The notes: generated by a model not told the origin, from the letters alone. DNA of 46,362 nt from an uncultured Mucilaginibacter sp. (GCF_946481715.1 NZ_CAMLOV010000023.1:1-46362), one strand, 5' to 3'; counted from the first letter of the stretch, positions 22,312-30,757 are shown. Made by a program: numbers and translations.

Positions 22312-23187
22312 TTATACCAAGTTTTGTTTTATGTACGAGTAGCTTTTGGTGATGCTATCAAACGGATCGCCGGGGCAAATATCCTGTTCGTTATAAAAAT
22401 ATTGCAAGCCTGCTTTACCGGCATGTTTAAATATATCTTTAAACGGAATTACGCCGTTACCTACTTCGGTAAACATTTGCTTGGCTGTATTGTCCATATC
22501 TTTCACGTGCCACAGCGGGAAACGGCCCGGGTTTTCGTTAAACAGCTTAATAGCATCCTGCTTGGCTTTGTATATCCAATAGATATCCATTTCCATTTTT
22601 ACAAGGTCCTTATCGGTGTTGCTCAACAAAATTTCGTATGGGTATTTGCCATCTTCCTGCTTAAATTCAAAATCGTGATTATGGTAACAAAGCTGTATAC
22701 CGGCCTTTTTGCAAATTTCTCCCGCTAAATCAAGCTTGTGGGCAGTTTCCTTGTAATGGTCAAGATTTCCGCGTTCGCCATCAAGTAAATAGGCGCACAC
22801 CATATACTTCAGGCCAACGGCAGCGGCATCATCAACCGCTTTTTGCCATTCGTTCGCAATGGTACCTTTAGCAGTCGGCATGCCATCACCAAGCATGTAA
22901 TGCCCGCTCGGCATTTTCAGCCCATTATCGTTTAAAACTTGTTTAAACTGTTCGGGTTCCATGCCATAGAACTTTTGCGTACCTGTGTAGGTAGCGCCTT
23001 CTACAGTGTTAAAGCCAACTTTAGCCACTTTAGCTAAAGTACCCAGCGGGTCTTTGGCCATAGCATCGCGTACGGTATAAAGCTGTAGACCGATATATTT
23101 TTTGTTGCGGGCAAATAAGTTCGGGGCCATTAATAGCCCGGTACCCAATACCGCTGAGGTTTTGAGGAAAGAACGTCTGGAAGTCAT
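22312..23187 (-). CDS. Tat-exported sugar phosphate isomerase/epimerase (TIM barrel)
   Basis: A 291-residue protein. I chose the ATG at 23187, giving MTSRRSFLKTSAVLGTGLL, a twin-arginine signal; a longer frame begins at 23226 without one. The xylose-isomerase-like TIM barrel opens KYIGLQLYTVRDAMAKD. It has GHYMLGDGMP, LCYHNHDFEF, MEMDIYWIYKA and WHVKDMD, where the His/Glu/Asp residues usually bind a divalent metal. Export and family fit periplasmic epimerases or lyases of the 3-keto-glycoside route found with DUF1080 and GMC genes at 25.9-29.0 kb. The leader contains AAACCAATTAA as do two glucanase genes. Confidence 0.87.
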   Translation of the reverse strand: MTSRRSFLKTSAVLGTGLLMAPNLFARNKKYIGLQLYTVRDAMAKDPLGTLAKVAKVGFNTVEGATYTGTQKFYGMEPEQFKQVLNDNGLKMPSGHYMLGDGMPTAKGTIANEWQKAVDDAAAVGLKYMVCAYLLDGERGNLDHYKETAHKLDLAGEICKKAGIQLCYHNHDFEFKQEDGKYPYEILLSNTDKDLVKMEMDIYWIYKAKQDAIKLFNENPGRFPLWHVKDMDNTAKQMFTEVGNGVIPFKDIFKHAGKAGLQYFYNEQDICPGDPFDSITKSYSYIKQNLV

Positions 23188-23268
23188 GGTACGGTGTTTT
23201 AATTGGTTTGTGTAAAAGTAACGCATTCACTATTACAAATCAAATAGACCGTAAAAAATTATTAAGGT

Positions 23269-24501
23269 TTAATTTGTTGCCGGGCGTGGTTTGTTGCCTT
23301 TGTATTTATTTGGCCTGCGGCGCTGGTCATTACGGCCGCCGCCGTGCGGGCGTTCCTGTGCAACGTGTTCAATGCCTTTTAGCTCTTCGGGCAAGTCCTT
23401 TTGGGCAACTTCGCGGCTTATCAACTGCTCTATGCTCTTAAGTTTCTTCAGGTCGCGGTCATTTACAAAGGTTATTGCGGTACCGGTGGTGGCAGCACGT
23501 GCGGTACGCCCTATACGGTGTACATAGTCCTCGGCATCGCCGGGCACATCGTAGTTAATAACGAGGTCGATACCCTCCACATCAATACCGCGCGATAAGG
23601 CATCGGTACCAATAATAACGGGTAATTGCTTGTTTTTAAAGCGAAGCAGAATTTCTTCGCGCTCGCTCTGCTGCAAATCTGAATGGAAAGCAGCTACATC
23701 TAACCGTGCCTGCTTCAACTCTTTAGCAAGTGCTTTTACAATTTCCTTACGGGATGCAAAGATGATAGAGCTTAGGTAGCCACCATCTTTTAAAAGCATT
23801 TTTAGCAGCGGCGTTTTTTGTCCGTCGTGCACGCGGTACACTTGCTGGTCGATACCGGCAGCCGGTTGCGAAATGGCAATGTTTATTTGCTGCGGATTAC
23901 TTAAAATGGCTTTTGCCAGGTTACGGATCCTGCCCGGCATAGTGGCCGAAAACAAAAGCGTTTGGCGTTTTTTGGGCAGGTAGCTGATGATGCGCATAAT
24001 ATCATCGCTAAAACCCATATCCAGCATACGATCGGCCTCATCCAACACCAGGTGCGTAATGTGGTTAAACTTTAGTACGCCCGATGTAAGGTGGGCTATC
24101 AGCCTGCCCGGTGTGGCAATAATAATGTTTACACTGTTTTGTATGCCGCGGCGCTGCTGCTCGTAAGCCATGCCATCGCCTCCGCCAAAAACAGCCTGCG
24201 AACTAATGCCTGTAAAATAGGCGAGCCCTTCTACCTGCTGATCTATCTGCTGGGCAAGCTCGCGTGTGGGGGCAAGCACCAGGGCAGTAGTTTGATGCGT
24301 GTTGCTGTTAGCAATAAAATTTAAAATTGGCAGCAAGTACGATGCGGTTTTACCGGTGCCTGTTTGTGCACAGGCTATAAGGTCGTCGCCATTCATAATA
24401 ACCGGGATGGTCATTTCCTGTATGGGGGTAGCCTTGGTGTAACCCATGCTTAGTACGCCTTCTAATAATTGTTCGTTGAAATTGAAATCCTGAAAAGTCA
24501 C
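23269..24501 (-). CDS. DEAD-box ATP-dependent RNA helicase, RhlE-like
   Basis: A 410-residue RNA helicase for mRNA and rRNA structure remodelling. The motifs are in order: Q motif GYTKATPIQ, Walker A AQTGTGKTA (about 44-52), PTRELAQQ, TPGRL, DEAD box VLDEADRML, SAT (LLFSATMPG), FASRK, RGIDVEGIDLVINYD and HRIGRTAR. The tail is short and basic (NDQRRRPNKYKGNKPRP), typical of Bacteroidota RhlE proteins that use a basic extension to hold RNA. It stands alone between the isomerase and a divergent barrel gene. Confidence 0.95.
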   Translation of the reverse strand: MTFQDFNFNEQLLEGVLSMGYTKATPIQEMTIPVIMNGDDLIACAQTGTGKTASYLLPILNFIANSNTHQTTALVLAPTRELAQQIDQQVEGLAYFTGISSQAVFGGGDGMAYEQQRRGIQNSVNIIIATPGRLIAHLTSGVLKFNHITHLVLDEADRMLDMGFSDDIMRIISYLPKKRQTLLFSATMPGRIRNLAKAILSNPQQINIAISQPAAGIDQQVYRVHDGQKTPLLKMLLKDGGYLSSIIFASRKEIVKALAKELKQARLDVAAFHSDLQQSEREEILLRFKNKQLPVIIGTDALSRGIDVEGIDLVINYDVPGDAEDYVHRIGRTARAATTGTAITFVNDRDLKKLKSIEQLISREVAQKDLPEELKGIEHVAQERPHGGGRNDQRRRPNKYKGNKPRPATN

Positions 24502-24615
24502 TATATTCTGTAAGTAAATTACGCAAGGTAGTCATTTTGTTTTTAAAAAGGGGTAAGCATCAGTACGGTATCTCTAATTGCTTAAAAAACCAGCCCCGCA
24601 AAAAGCCTTAGTGTC

Positions 24616-24636
24616 AGACTAACGTCTGTTTTTTTA
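24616..24636 (+). terminator. Small hairpin with T-tract in a divergent gap
   Basis: cagac-taac-gtctg (5-bp stem) is followed by seven T on the plus strand. It lies in the 217-bp gap between the helicase start and the barrel gene at 24719. Its place ahead of the barrel gene suggests an attenuator in the leader if a promoter lies further left; no upstream plus gene needs ending here. Confidence 0.35.
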
Positions 24637-24718
24637 ACGGTGTAAGCAATTGCCAAACAATCCCCGTGCTGATGCTGTAATTATAGCACACGTTTAAAAA
24701 AAATCGTATAAAGCAATA

Positions 24719-25732
24719 ATGTCGACCCCTATAAGGCCTATTTTTAAAATACTTACCGTCCTAATTATTTTGATCCCCCTCTCCCGTAGCACTGCATCCG
24801 CAGCTGAAACCGACACCATAAAGGTAAAAGGTGCAACGGTTATTCAGGACACCATTACTTCATTAATAGCTGCCCGCCTCATCAACCGCGAATTTAACGA
24901 TGTCTATGTGCAAAACCTCCGATCATCGTTCTTCGGGCAGGAGCTTTTCCAGCCTATAAAAACCCAGTTGGTTGCCGATGTGGTAGCCAATTTTGTGGTG
25001 TACAACACACCCAAATCGCGCCTGTTTGTAAACGCTTTTACAAGGGTAAAGATAAGGCTGTTGAGCACGCCCGGCGCACCGGTAAAATCGCCAAGCTATA
25101 TGCCGGGCATCCAACTATTTTATAGGCTTAACCATGATGTGTTTAAACCGCAGTTTCTATCCGGCGGCTATACGCACCATTCCAACGGCGTGCGCGGCCC
25201 AACTTTGCTGACCGATAACAGCTTTAATGTAGATAGTGGCAAATTCTCTACAAATTTTTACACGCTTAATTATACCGCTGGCAAACGCACCGATAAGCCC
25301 AACATGACTGTCAACCAATACAAAACTATTGGGATAGAACTGCACAGCGGCTTGTTTGGCAAGGGCACGGCCGTTGGACTAGCCGGGCGTTACGGCTGGG
25401 TACGCGTAAATGGCAGCTACATGCTCAACCTGGCAAAAGCGTACAACGACCCAATAAAGCCGAACAATAAGCTTTTCGCCAACTGGCAGCGCCTGCAGTT
25501 TGATTTTACTTACATAGCCGATAAGTACGAAAACTATAAGGCCTTCAACATCAAAAAAAGGCTGAATGTAAGCCTCAAATATTACTACCACCTGCCTTTC
25601 CTTCAGGATGTATCGGTAATGGCCGGCGGCGGCTATCGCGGGCAGGATGACTATAATATTTCGTTCCAAAATAGCTATGGCTATGGGATGATCGGGTTGG
25701 CATCGGGCTTATCGTTTTTATTGAATAGGTAA
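24719..25732 (+). CDS. Outer-membrane beta-barrel with phospholipase A1 (OMPLA)-like active-site motif
   Basis: A 337-residue protein with a signal peptide (to about residue 28, AAE) and a chain of amphipathic beta strands ending in leucine-rich LASGLSFLLN. At residues 151-167 it has GYTHHSNGV...DN, with H153, S155 and N167. In OMPLA the catalytic histidine, serine and asparagine are likewise two and fourteen residues apart (142, 144, 156) and lie in GYxHxSNG. That exact spacing, plus the barrel context, suggests a phospholipase A1-type enzyme or a structural relative. The overall match to OMPLA is not otherwise obvious, so activity is uncertain. No neighbour supports a lipid role. Confidence 0.55.
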   Translation: MSTPIRPIFKILTVLIILIPLSRSTASAAETDTIKVKGATVIQDTITSLIAARLINREFNDVYVQNLRSSFFGQELFQPIKTQLVADVVANFVVYNTPKSRLFVNAFTRVKIRLLSTPGAPVKSPSYMPGIQLFYRLNHDVFKPQFLSGGYTHHSNGVRGPTLLTDNSFNVDSGKFSTNFYTLNYTAGKRTDKPNMTVNQYKTIGIELHSGLFGKGTAVGLAGRYGWVRVNGSYMLNLAKAYNDPIKPNNKLFANWQRLQFDFTYIADKYENYKAFNIKKRLNVSLKYYYHLPFLQDVSVMAGGGYRGQDDYNISFQNSYGYGMIGLASGLSFLLNR

Positions 25733-25926
25733 GTTAGTTCTTCAACCATCGCTGTTAAAACGCAGGGCACAGTCTTGTTTCCGGCTTCTTGCCTCTTACT
25801 TCTCTCCTCCTCTGTAATTTTTTTGATTGATTAAACGTTAAAGTAGCATCAACCAAAATAAATATTACTTTTACTACCCAAACAAAACAAATTGCAGCCA
25901 GTTCTGCGCTGCTAAAACGAAACCGT

Positions 25927-26592
25927 ATGAAAAAATTAATTTTAAGCGCTTTGGCCTTGTCGGCAGTTAGCTACACCGCATTTGCCCAAAAAGAAGTGAA
26001 ATTATTTGATGGCAAAACTACCACCGGCTGGCATGCCTACAACAAAACCGGCGCAGGTTCGTGGAGTGTGGTGGATGGCGCACTGCAGTTAGACCCAACA
26101 TCGCACGAAGCATCTGACCTGCTTACCGACGGCGAATACGAAAACTTTGAATTATCTATCGACTGGAAAATTGCCGAAGGCGGAAACAGCGGAATCATCT
26201 TTGGCGTACACGAAGACCCATCATTAAACGCTACTTACCTTACCGGTGTTGAGATGCAGGTTTTGGATAACGTAAAAGCAGAAGACAATAAAAAGCCAAG
26301 CCATTTGGCTGGTAGCTTATATGATATGAAACCGGCACCCGCTACCGCGGCAAAACCTGCAGGCGAGTGGAATAAGGTAAAAATACGCAAACAGAACGGG
26401 CAGCTTACCTTCTGGTTAAATGGCGTAGAAACTGTTAACGTGCTAATAGGCAGCCCGGAGTGGACAGAAATGCTGAACAACAGCAAATTTAAAACCTGGG
26501 AAGGCTTTGCTAAATACCCTAAAGGCCACATTGCTCTACAGGGCCACGGCGCTGTTGTAGCTTACAAAAACATCAAAATAAAACAATTATAA
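25927..26592 (+). CDS. DUF1080 protein (3-keto-disaccharide hydrolase family)
   Basis: A 221-residue secreted protein with a signal peptide (MKKLILSALALSAVSYTAFAQ). The DUF1080 sandwich is complete: LFDGKTTTGWHAYNK, NFELSIDWKIAEGGNSGIIFGV, GVEMQVLDN, GSLYDMKPA and GHIALQGHG. Family members in gut Bacteroides cleave 3-keto-glucosides after a dehydrogenase oxidises C3. The next two genes encode a GMC dehydrogenase and its small subunit, and only 39 nt separate this gene from the first of them. The three look like one operon ending at the terminator 29052-29080. Reaction direction and natural substrate are inferred from family knowledge. Confidence 0.93.
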   Translation: MKKLILSALALSAVSYTAFAQKEVKLFDGKTTTGWHAYNKTGAGSWSVVDGALQLDPTSHEASDLLTDGEYENFELSIDWKIAEGGNSGIIFGVHEDPSLNATYLTGVEMQVLDNVKAEDNKKPSHLAGSLYDMKPAPATAAKPAGEWNKVKIRKQNGQLTFWLNGVETVNVLIGSPEWTEMLNNSKFKTWEGFAKYPKGHIALQGHGAVVAYKNIKIKQL

Positions 26593-26631
26593 GCGGGGGC
26601 TTATCAACCCATAAGTGAAATTTTTTTTTCA

Positions 26632-28365
26632 ATGGAAGATTTGCAGATCAAAAAGTCGGGCACTACGTACGATGTGGTAGTGGTAGGCTCGGGTGCGGGT
26701 GGCGGTATGGCCGCATACGTACTGGCCAATGCAGGCGTTAAGGTTTTAATGCTGGAAGCGGGTGCCAATTTCGACCCAAAGACAGATTCGCAGCAATTGC
26801 GATGGCCCTGGGAATCGGCACGCCGCGGAGCAAGCAGCACCCGCCCATTTGGCGATTTTGATGCCGCCTATGGCGGATGGGAGATAGAAGGCGAACCCTA
26901 TACCACTAAGGACAAAACGGAGTTTTACTGGTTCCGCTCGCGCATGTTGGGTGGGCGTACTAACCACTGGGGGCGTATCAGTTTGCGGATGGGTCCGGTT
27001 GATTTTCAACCTACAGACGGGCTTACCGACCCATGGCCGATAACCTACGATGATATAAAACCTTTTTACGATAAGGTAGATCGCTTGATAGGCATATACG
27101 GTACCAAAGAAAATTTAGAGAACGAGCCGGACGGGATTTTCCTGCCCCCGCCGAAACCACGGTTAAATGAATTATTCATTACGCAGGGCGCACGCAAAGC
27201 CGGCGTAAAGGTTATTCCGGGCCGTGGTTCGGTGCTAACGGAGGCTTTGCCAGGCAATAAAGACCGCGGCGCTTGTTTCTTTTGCGGGCAATGCGGCCGA
27301 AGCTGTAAAATTTATGGCGATTTCTCGGCATCATCCTGTTTGGTTATTCCGGCTGTTAAAACCGGCAACCTTAAGGTAATAACAAATGCCATGGTACGCG
27401 AGGTATTAACGGACAAAGACGGCCTTGCAACCGGCGTATCTTACGTAAATAAAGAGGATATGCAGGAGTACCAGGTAAACGCCAAAACGGTAATTCTTGG
27501 TGCGAGCGCAGGTGAATCGGCGCGGATACTCCTCAATTCAAAATCAAGCGCCCACCCGGGTGGTTTGGCCAACAGCAGTGGCGTTGTGGGCAAATACCTA
27601 CACGATTCTACGGGCTCCAGCGCCGGCGGCTTCCTACCGCAACTCTTGGACCGTAAGCGTTATAATGAAGATGGTGTAGGCAGTGTACACATTTACTCGC
27701 CATGGTGGCTTGATAATAAAAAACTGAATTTCCCGCGTGGGTACCACATCGAATACGGTGGCGGCTTACACATGCCGTCGTACGGTTTCGGCTTTGGCAT
27801 GCATAAAATGAATGGTGCCGTTCCGGATAGGAATGGCAAACCAAAAGACGCAGGCGGCTACGGCGCTTCGCTGAAAGATGATTACCGCCGCTTTTACGGC
27901 ACGCAGGTAGGAATGGCCGGGCGCGGTACCGCTATTGCGCGAAAAGAAAATTACTGCGAGATAGACCCAAATGTGGTGGATAAATTCGGCATCCCCGTAT
28001 TGCGTTTTAACTACACCTGGACCAACGACGAGATAAACCAGGCCAAGCATATGCAGGATACATTTGAGGAGGTATTGCATAATATGGGTGCCATACACGG
28101 CGCCAAGCAAGGCCCGGAAACAAATTACGGCCTGGAAGCTCCGGGAAAGATCATCCATGAGGTAGGTACCGTACGTATGGGTAACGACCCATCGAAATCT
28201 GCACTGAACAAGTACTGCCAGGCGCACGATTGTAAAAACCTTTTTGTGGTAGATGCAGCACCATTTGTGCAACAGGGCGATAAAAATGCTACCTGGACAA
28301 TCCTGGCCCTAAGCATGCGCACCGCAGAATATATTTTGGCTCAACGTAAAAAACTTAATGTATAA
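26632..28365 (+). CDS. GMC-family FAD oxidoreductase (glycoside/sugar 3-dehydrogenase-like)
   Basis: A 577-residue flavoprotein. FAD is bound by VVVVGSGAGGGMAAYVLANAG near the N-terminus. SRMLGGRTNHWGR lies on the substrate side. HEVGTVRMGNDPSKSALN and LFVVDAAPFVQQGDKNATWT form the GMC C-terminal domain, with the usual active-site residues. Between residues 215 and 225 are four clustered cysteines, CFFCGQCGRSC, as found in a subset of GMC dehydrogenases and possibly holding an Fe-S cluster. There is no signal peptide of its own; the small Tat-type subunit encoded next probably carries it out of the cell. The pair likely oxidises C3 of a glycoside, supplying the DUF1080 hydrolase. Confidence 0.9.
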   Translation: MEDLQIKKSGTTYDVVVVGSGAGGGMAAYVLANAGVKVLMLEAGANFDPKTDSQQLRWPWESARRGASSTRPFGDFDAAYGGWEIEGEPYTTKDKTEFYWFRSRMLGGRTNHWGRISLRMGPVDFQPTDGLTDPWPITYDDIKPFYDKVDRLIGIYGTKENLENEPDGIFLPPPKPRLNELFITQGARKAGVKVIPGRGSVLTEALPGNKDRGACFFCGQCGRSCKIYGDFSASSCLVIPAVKTGNLKVITNAMVREVLTDKDGLATGVSYVNKEDMQEYQVNAKTVILGASAGESARILLNSKSSAHPGGLANSSGVVGKYLHDSTGSSAGGFLPQLLDRKRYNEDGVGSVHIYSPWWLDNKKLNFPRGYHIEYGGGLHMPSYGFGFGMHKMNGAVPDRNGKPKDAGGYGASLKDDYRRFYGTQVGMAGRGTAIARKENYCEIDPNVVDKFGIPVLRFNYTWTNDEINQAKHMQDTFEEVLHNMGAIHGAKQGPETNYGLEAPGKIIHEVGTVRMGNDPSKSALNKYCQAHDCKNLFVVDAAPFVQQGDKNATWTILALSMRTAEYILAQRKKLNV

Positions 28366-28371
28366 CGCATC

Positions 28372-29004
28372 ATGAACAGACGCGACTCCCTAAAAGCACT
28401 TGGCTTGGGCACACTATCGGCAACTGTATTGCTGGAAGCCTGTAAAACGCCTGATAAAAATAGCCCCGAAGCTGCTGCTGATGCCGCCGCAGGCACGCCC
28501 GGCCGCCAGCCTGCCGAACTAGAGCGGGAAAAGAAACTGATGGCGGATAAATACTTTACCGAACACGAGATGGCTACCATTACGGTACTTGCAGATATAA
28601 TTATCCCTAAAGATGATAAATCGGGTAGTGCATCTGATGCTAAGGTACCCGAGTTTATAGAATTCATTGTAAAAGATATACCCGACCACCAATTGCCGAT
28701 GCGCGGCGGTTTACGCTGGCTGGATGTACAGAGCCTCAATCGTTACGGCAAAACTTTCGTAGCAAGTTCGTCTGCGCAGCAAACTGAACTGGTAGACCTT
28801 ATAGCCTACCCTGAAAAAGCAAAACCCGAAATGCAACAGGGCGTGGCGTTTTTCAACCGTATGCGCGACCTTACAGCCACCGGTTTCTTTACCACAGAAA
28901 TGGGCGTAAAAGACCTTGGCTTTGCAGGTAACTCACCAAACAAATGGGTAGGCGTACCTGCCGATGTATTGAAACAATACGGGATGGAAAATTTGGTCGT
29001 GTAA
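28372..29004 (+). CDS. Gluconate 2-dehydrogenase subunit 3-like protein (Tat-exported partner of GMC enzyme)
   Basis: A 210-residue protein. The N-terminus, MNRRDSLKALGLGTLSATVL then LEACK, is a twin-arginine signal running into a lipobox cysteine (LEAC), so the protein is probably exported folded and lipid-anchored. The body matches the gluconate 2-dehydrogenase small subunit fold: MATITVLADIIIPKDDKSGSASDAKVPEFIEFIVKDI and FFNRMRDLTATGFFT then WVGVP. It begins 6 nt after the GMC gene. By analogy with the three-subunit gluconate/glucoside dehydrogenases it helps export or anchor the GMC subunit; no cytochrome c subunit is encoded nearby. Confidence 0.9.
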   Translation: MNRRDSLKALGLGTLSATVLLEACKTPDKNSPEAAADAAAGTPGRQPAELEREKKLMADKYFTEHEMATITVLADIIIPKDDKSGSASDAKVPEFIEFIVKDIPDHQLPMRGGLRWLDVQSLNRYGKTFVASSSAQQTELVDLIAYPEKAKPEMQQGVAFFNRMRDLTATGFFTTEMGVKDLGFAGNSPNKWVGVPADVLKQYGMENLVV

Positions 29005-29051
29005 GTACCGGACAATTTATTTACCAACGAAATCAAATACTCGACGATACT

Positions 29052-29080
29052 AAAAGCGTTCCGCAAGGAGCGCTTTTTTT
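29052..29080 (+). terminator. Intrinsic terminator of the DUF1080-GMC operon
   Basis: aaaagcgttcc and ggagcgctttt (11-bp stem with one G-U, gcaa loop) followed by a run of T to 29080. It lies 48 nt after the stop of the small subunit gene and 30 nt before the stop of the convergent regulator gene. Confidence 0.85.
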
Positions 29081-29109
29081 ATTGGTGCCGATTCAGAATT
29101 GTGCGGCCC

Positions 29110-29781
29110 TTAAATAAACCACTTCTTCCGAATTGCAATTTTTATGGCTGATGCTTTATTGGATACATGCAGCTTATCGTAAATATTGGCAATGTGTTTG
29201 CGTACGGTATGCGGGCTGATGAAGAGGCGCTCGCCTATTTGGGTGTAGTTTAACCCGTCAACAATTCTGTTTAGTATCTCGAGTTCGCGCGGGGAGAGTA
29301 CGCAATCATTTATTTCTTCGTTGGGTTGTCCTACCGTGTCGGAGGTATTGCGGAGCATGGCCAGCGCCTTACGGGCTATCCGCGGAGACATGGGCACCCC
29401 GCCTTCGTAAACAATTTCGGTAATAGCCTTTACAATGTTGGATACCCGCTCGTCTTTCAATAAATAACCGCTTGCCCCTGCTTTGATGGCCTCAAAAAGC
29501 TTCTCGTCGTCATCAAAAACGGTGAGCATTAAAAAATGCACATCGGGGTAAACTTCCTTCGCTATAAGTACCGCCTCAATGCCATCCATTATAGGCATTT
29601 CAACATCCATTAGCACTACCTGCGGGCGCTCACTCTCTTTAAAAGCTTTCATCCCTTCTAAAAAAGCCGAGCCATCCGGCGCCTGTAACACAACGCTGAT
29701 CTCTTTATAATAAGCTATCTGCTCGCTTAATGATTGCCGCAATATGCGTTTATCATCAACAATGGCAACCGGTATACTCAT
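29110..29781 (-). CDS. NarL/LuxR-family response regulator
   Basis: A 223-residue two-component regulator. I start it at the ATG at 29781 (MSIPVAIVDDKRILRQSL); a longer frame to 29871 adds a hydrophobic, unlikely stretch. The receiver has acidic pocket D9/D10, phospho-acceptor D59 in VVLMDVEMPIMDG, the threonine in LMLTVFDDDE and the lysine in YLLKDE. The LuxR helix-turn-helix (about 155-215) reads LSPRELEILNRIVDGLNYTQ then SPHTVRKHIANIYDKL. It is probably the target of the TPR histidine kinases at 30758 and 32719, whose HisKA_3 core is the usual partner of NarL-type regulators. A palindrome of the NarL 7-2-7 type lies at 30615-30632. Confidence 0.93.
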   Translation of the reverse strand: MSIPVAIVDDKRILRQSLSEQIAYYKEISVVLQAPDGSAFLEGMKAFKESERPQVVLMDVEMPIMDGIEAVLIAKEVYPDVHFLMLTVFDDDEKLFEAIKAGASGYLLKDERVSNIVKAITEIVYEGGVPMSPRIARKALAMLRNTSDTVGQPNEEINDCVLSPRELEILNRIVDGLNYTQIGERLFISPHTVRKHIANIYDKLHVSNKASAIKIAIRKKWFI

Positions 29782-29901
29782 GGGTTTAAGGGGAATAGGT
29801 TTATAAAAATAGAAAAATAAATTTATAAAGCCGCCCCTTTCTGCCGGGGGCAGCCTTATAAATTTCTGCATATGGGTGTTGATAGTACCGCTACATGGCT
29901 G

Positions 29902-29988
29902 TTAGTTTTTGTTGCTGCTACCTTCCGGCTTGCGCAACCCGATGAACATAATGCCGATGCTAATCAATCCCAATACTAACGTATTCAT
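29902..29988 (-). CDS. Possible 28-residue membrane micropeptide
   Basis: Read from ATG 29986-29988 the frame gives MNTLVLGLISIGIMFIGLR then KPEGSSNKN and a TAA at 29902-29904. It is a hydrophobic helix of about 18 residues with a short basic-polar tail, the shape of a single-span micropeptide. It lies 21 nt after the barrel gene stop at 30010 on the same strand and could be translated from that transcript. Such short frames arise by chance too; conservation is not known. Confidence 0.35.
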   Translation of the reverse strand: MNTLVLGLISIGIMFIGLRKPEGSSNKN

Positions 29989-30009
29989 TGCTAACCGCTT
30001 GTAATTGGC

Positions 30010-30537
30010 TTAAAAATCGAATCCTAAGCGGCCACCAATAAAGCCTGCACCGCTATAACCTTCGTACCTAACGCTAAGGTCAAGCGCGCCCAATTTTAGC
30101 CCTACGCCAGGTGCATAAGTAAATGAAGAACCGCTGGCCGATATAGTACCACCATTCCCGTTGCTTGCATACGACTTCGCAATGGTCATACCAGCTTCGC
30201 CAATTGCATAAAAGTTGCTGCTCAGCATATACTTGTAGCCCGCTTTAATAGGGATATTTATTTGTGTTTTTAGTTTGTAGCCGCCGCCCAGGTCTTTAGG
30301 GATAAAAGCGATAGCACCTGTGGTAATAGTAAAAGCGCTTGATTCATCAATACCAATAGTTGCACGCAAGGTTGCGCCTGCGCCAACACTATAAGCATTG
30401 CCTAAATTGCCAACCGGCAATGCGGCTTCTAAGCCAAGCCCAAGAGAGAACTTTTTAACGTCGCCATCTTGTGCGTAAAGTTTTGAGGTGGTTACAGCTG
30501 CCAGCATTACAATAACCAGCGTAAAGAATTTTTTCAT
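30010..30537 (-). CDS. Small outer-membrane beta-barrel protein
   Basis: A 175-residue protein starting at the ATG 30537, which opens a clean signal peptide (MKKFFTLVIVMLAAVTTSKLYAQ). A longer in-frame extension to 30657 lacks any signal. The mature chain is glycine- and alanine-rich with alternating hydrophobic strands (LGLGLEAALPVGNLG, INIPIKAGYKYML, YAIGEAGMTIAKSY) and ends in a phenylalanine (GRLGFDF), as in 8-stranded OmpA/OmpW-like barrels of the OM_beta-barrel-like group. The function is unknown. It diverges from the first TPR kinase; the 220-bp gap holds the 18-bp palindrome at 30615-30632. Confidence 0.78.
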   Translation of the reverse strand: MKKFFTLVIVMLAAVTTSKLYAQDGDVKKFSLGLGLEAALPVGNLGNAYSVGAGATLRATIGIDESSAFTITTGAIAFIPKDLGGGYKLKTQINIPIKAGYKYMLSSNFYAIGEAGMTIAKSYASNGNGGTISASGSSFTYAPGVGLKLGALDLSVRYEGYSGAGFIGGRLGFDF

Positions 30538-30614
30538 TGTTTTAAGGATTTGTGTTTGTGATTTATTATTGTTTTTTAATAACACTAAACAACAGCAATA
30601 AGAGCTGCGCATCA

Positions 30615-30632
30615 ATACCACATATGTAGTAT
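30615..30632. promoter_or_regulatory. 18-bp operator-like palindrome of NarL 7-2-7 type
   Basis: ATACCACATATGTAGTAT pairs at 8 of 9 positions of each arm. It can be read as heptamers TACCACA and (complement) TACTACA separated by 2 bp, the arrangement NarL-family regulators favour. It lies 77 nt upstream of the barrel start and 125 nt upstream of the first kinase start, between the divergent genes. A NarL-type regulator is encoded 0.8 kb away. Confidence 0.4.
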
Positions 30633-30733
30633 ATTCAAGTACTCCATGCCCGTTCATTGTGTACTTGTTACGCTAAGCTGTTTATTATTAAGTATATACA
30701 TTTTATTAAATTTTAATGTATGTTTAGCGCATC

Positions 30734-30743
30734 TTATAAACCT
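30734..30743 (+). promoter_or_regulatory. TTATAAACCT box shared by the two kinase leaders (copy 1)
   Basis: TTATAAACCT stands 14 nt before the ATG of the first kinase gene and recurs at 32698-32707, 11 nt before the second. The rest of the two leaders is unlike. It may be a promoter -7 variant or a translation leader. Confidence 0.3.
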
Positions 30744-30757
30744 CAATATTTATCGCG

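Noticed and set aside
23187..23226. Extended N-terminus of the sugar isomerase from ATG 23226.
   Set aside because: It would push the twin-arginine signal inside the protein; the ATG at 23187 opens the signal directly.
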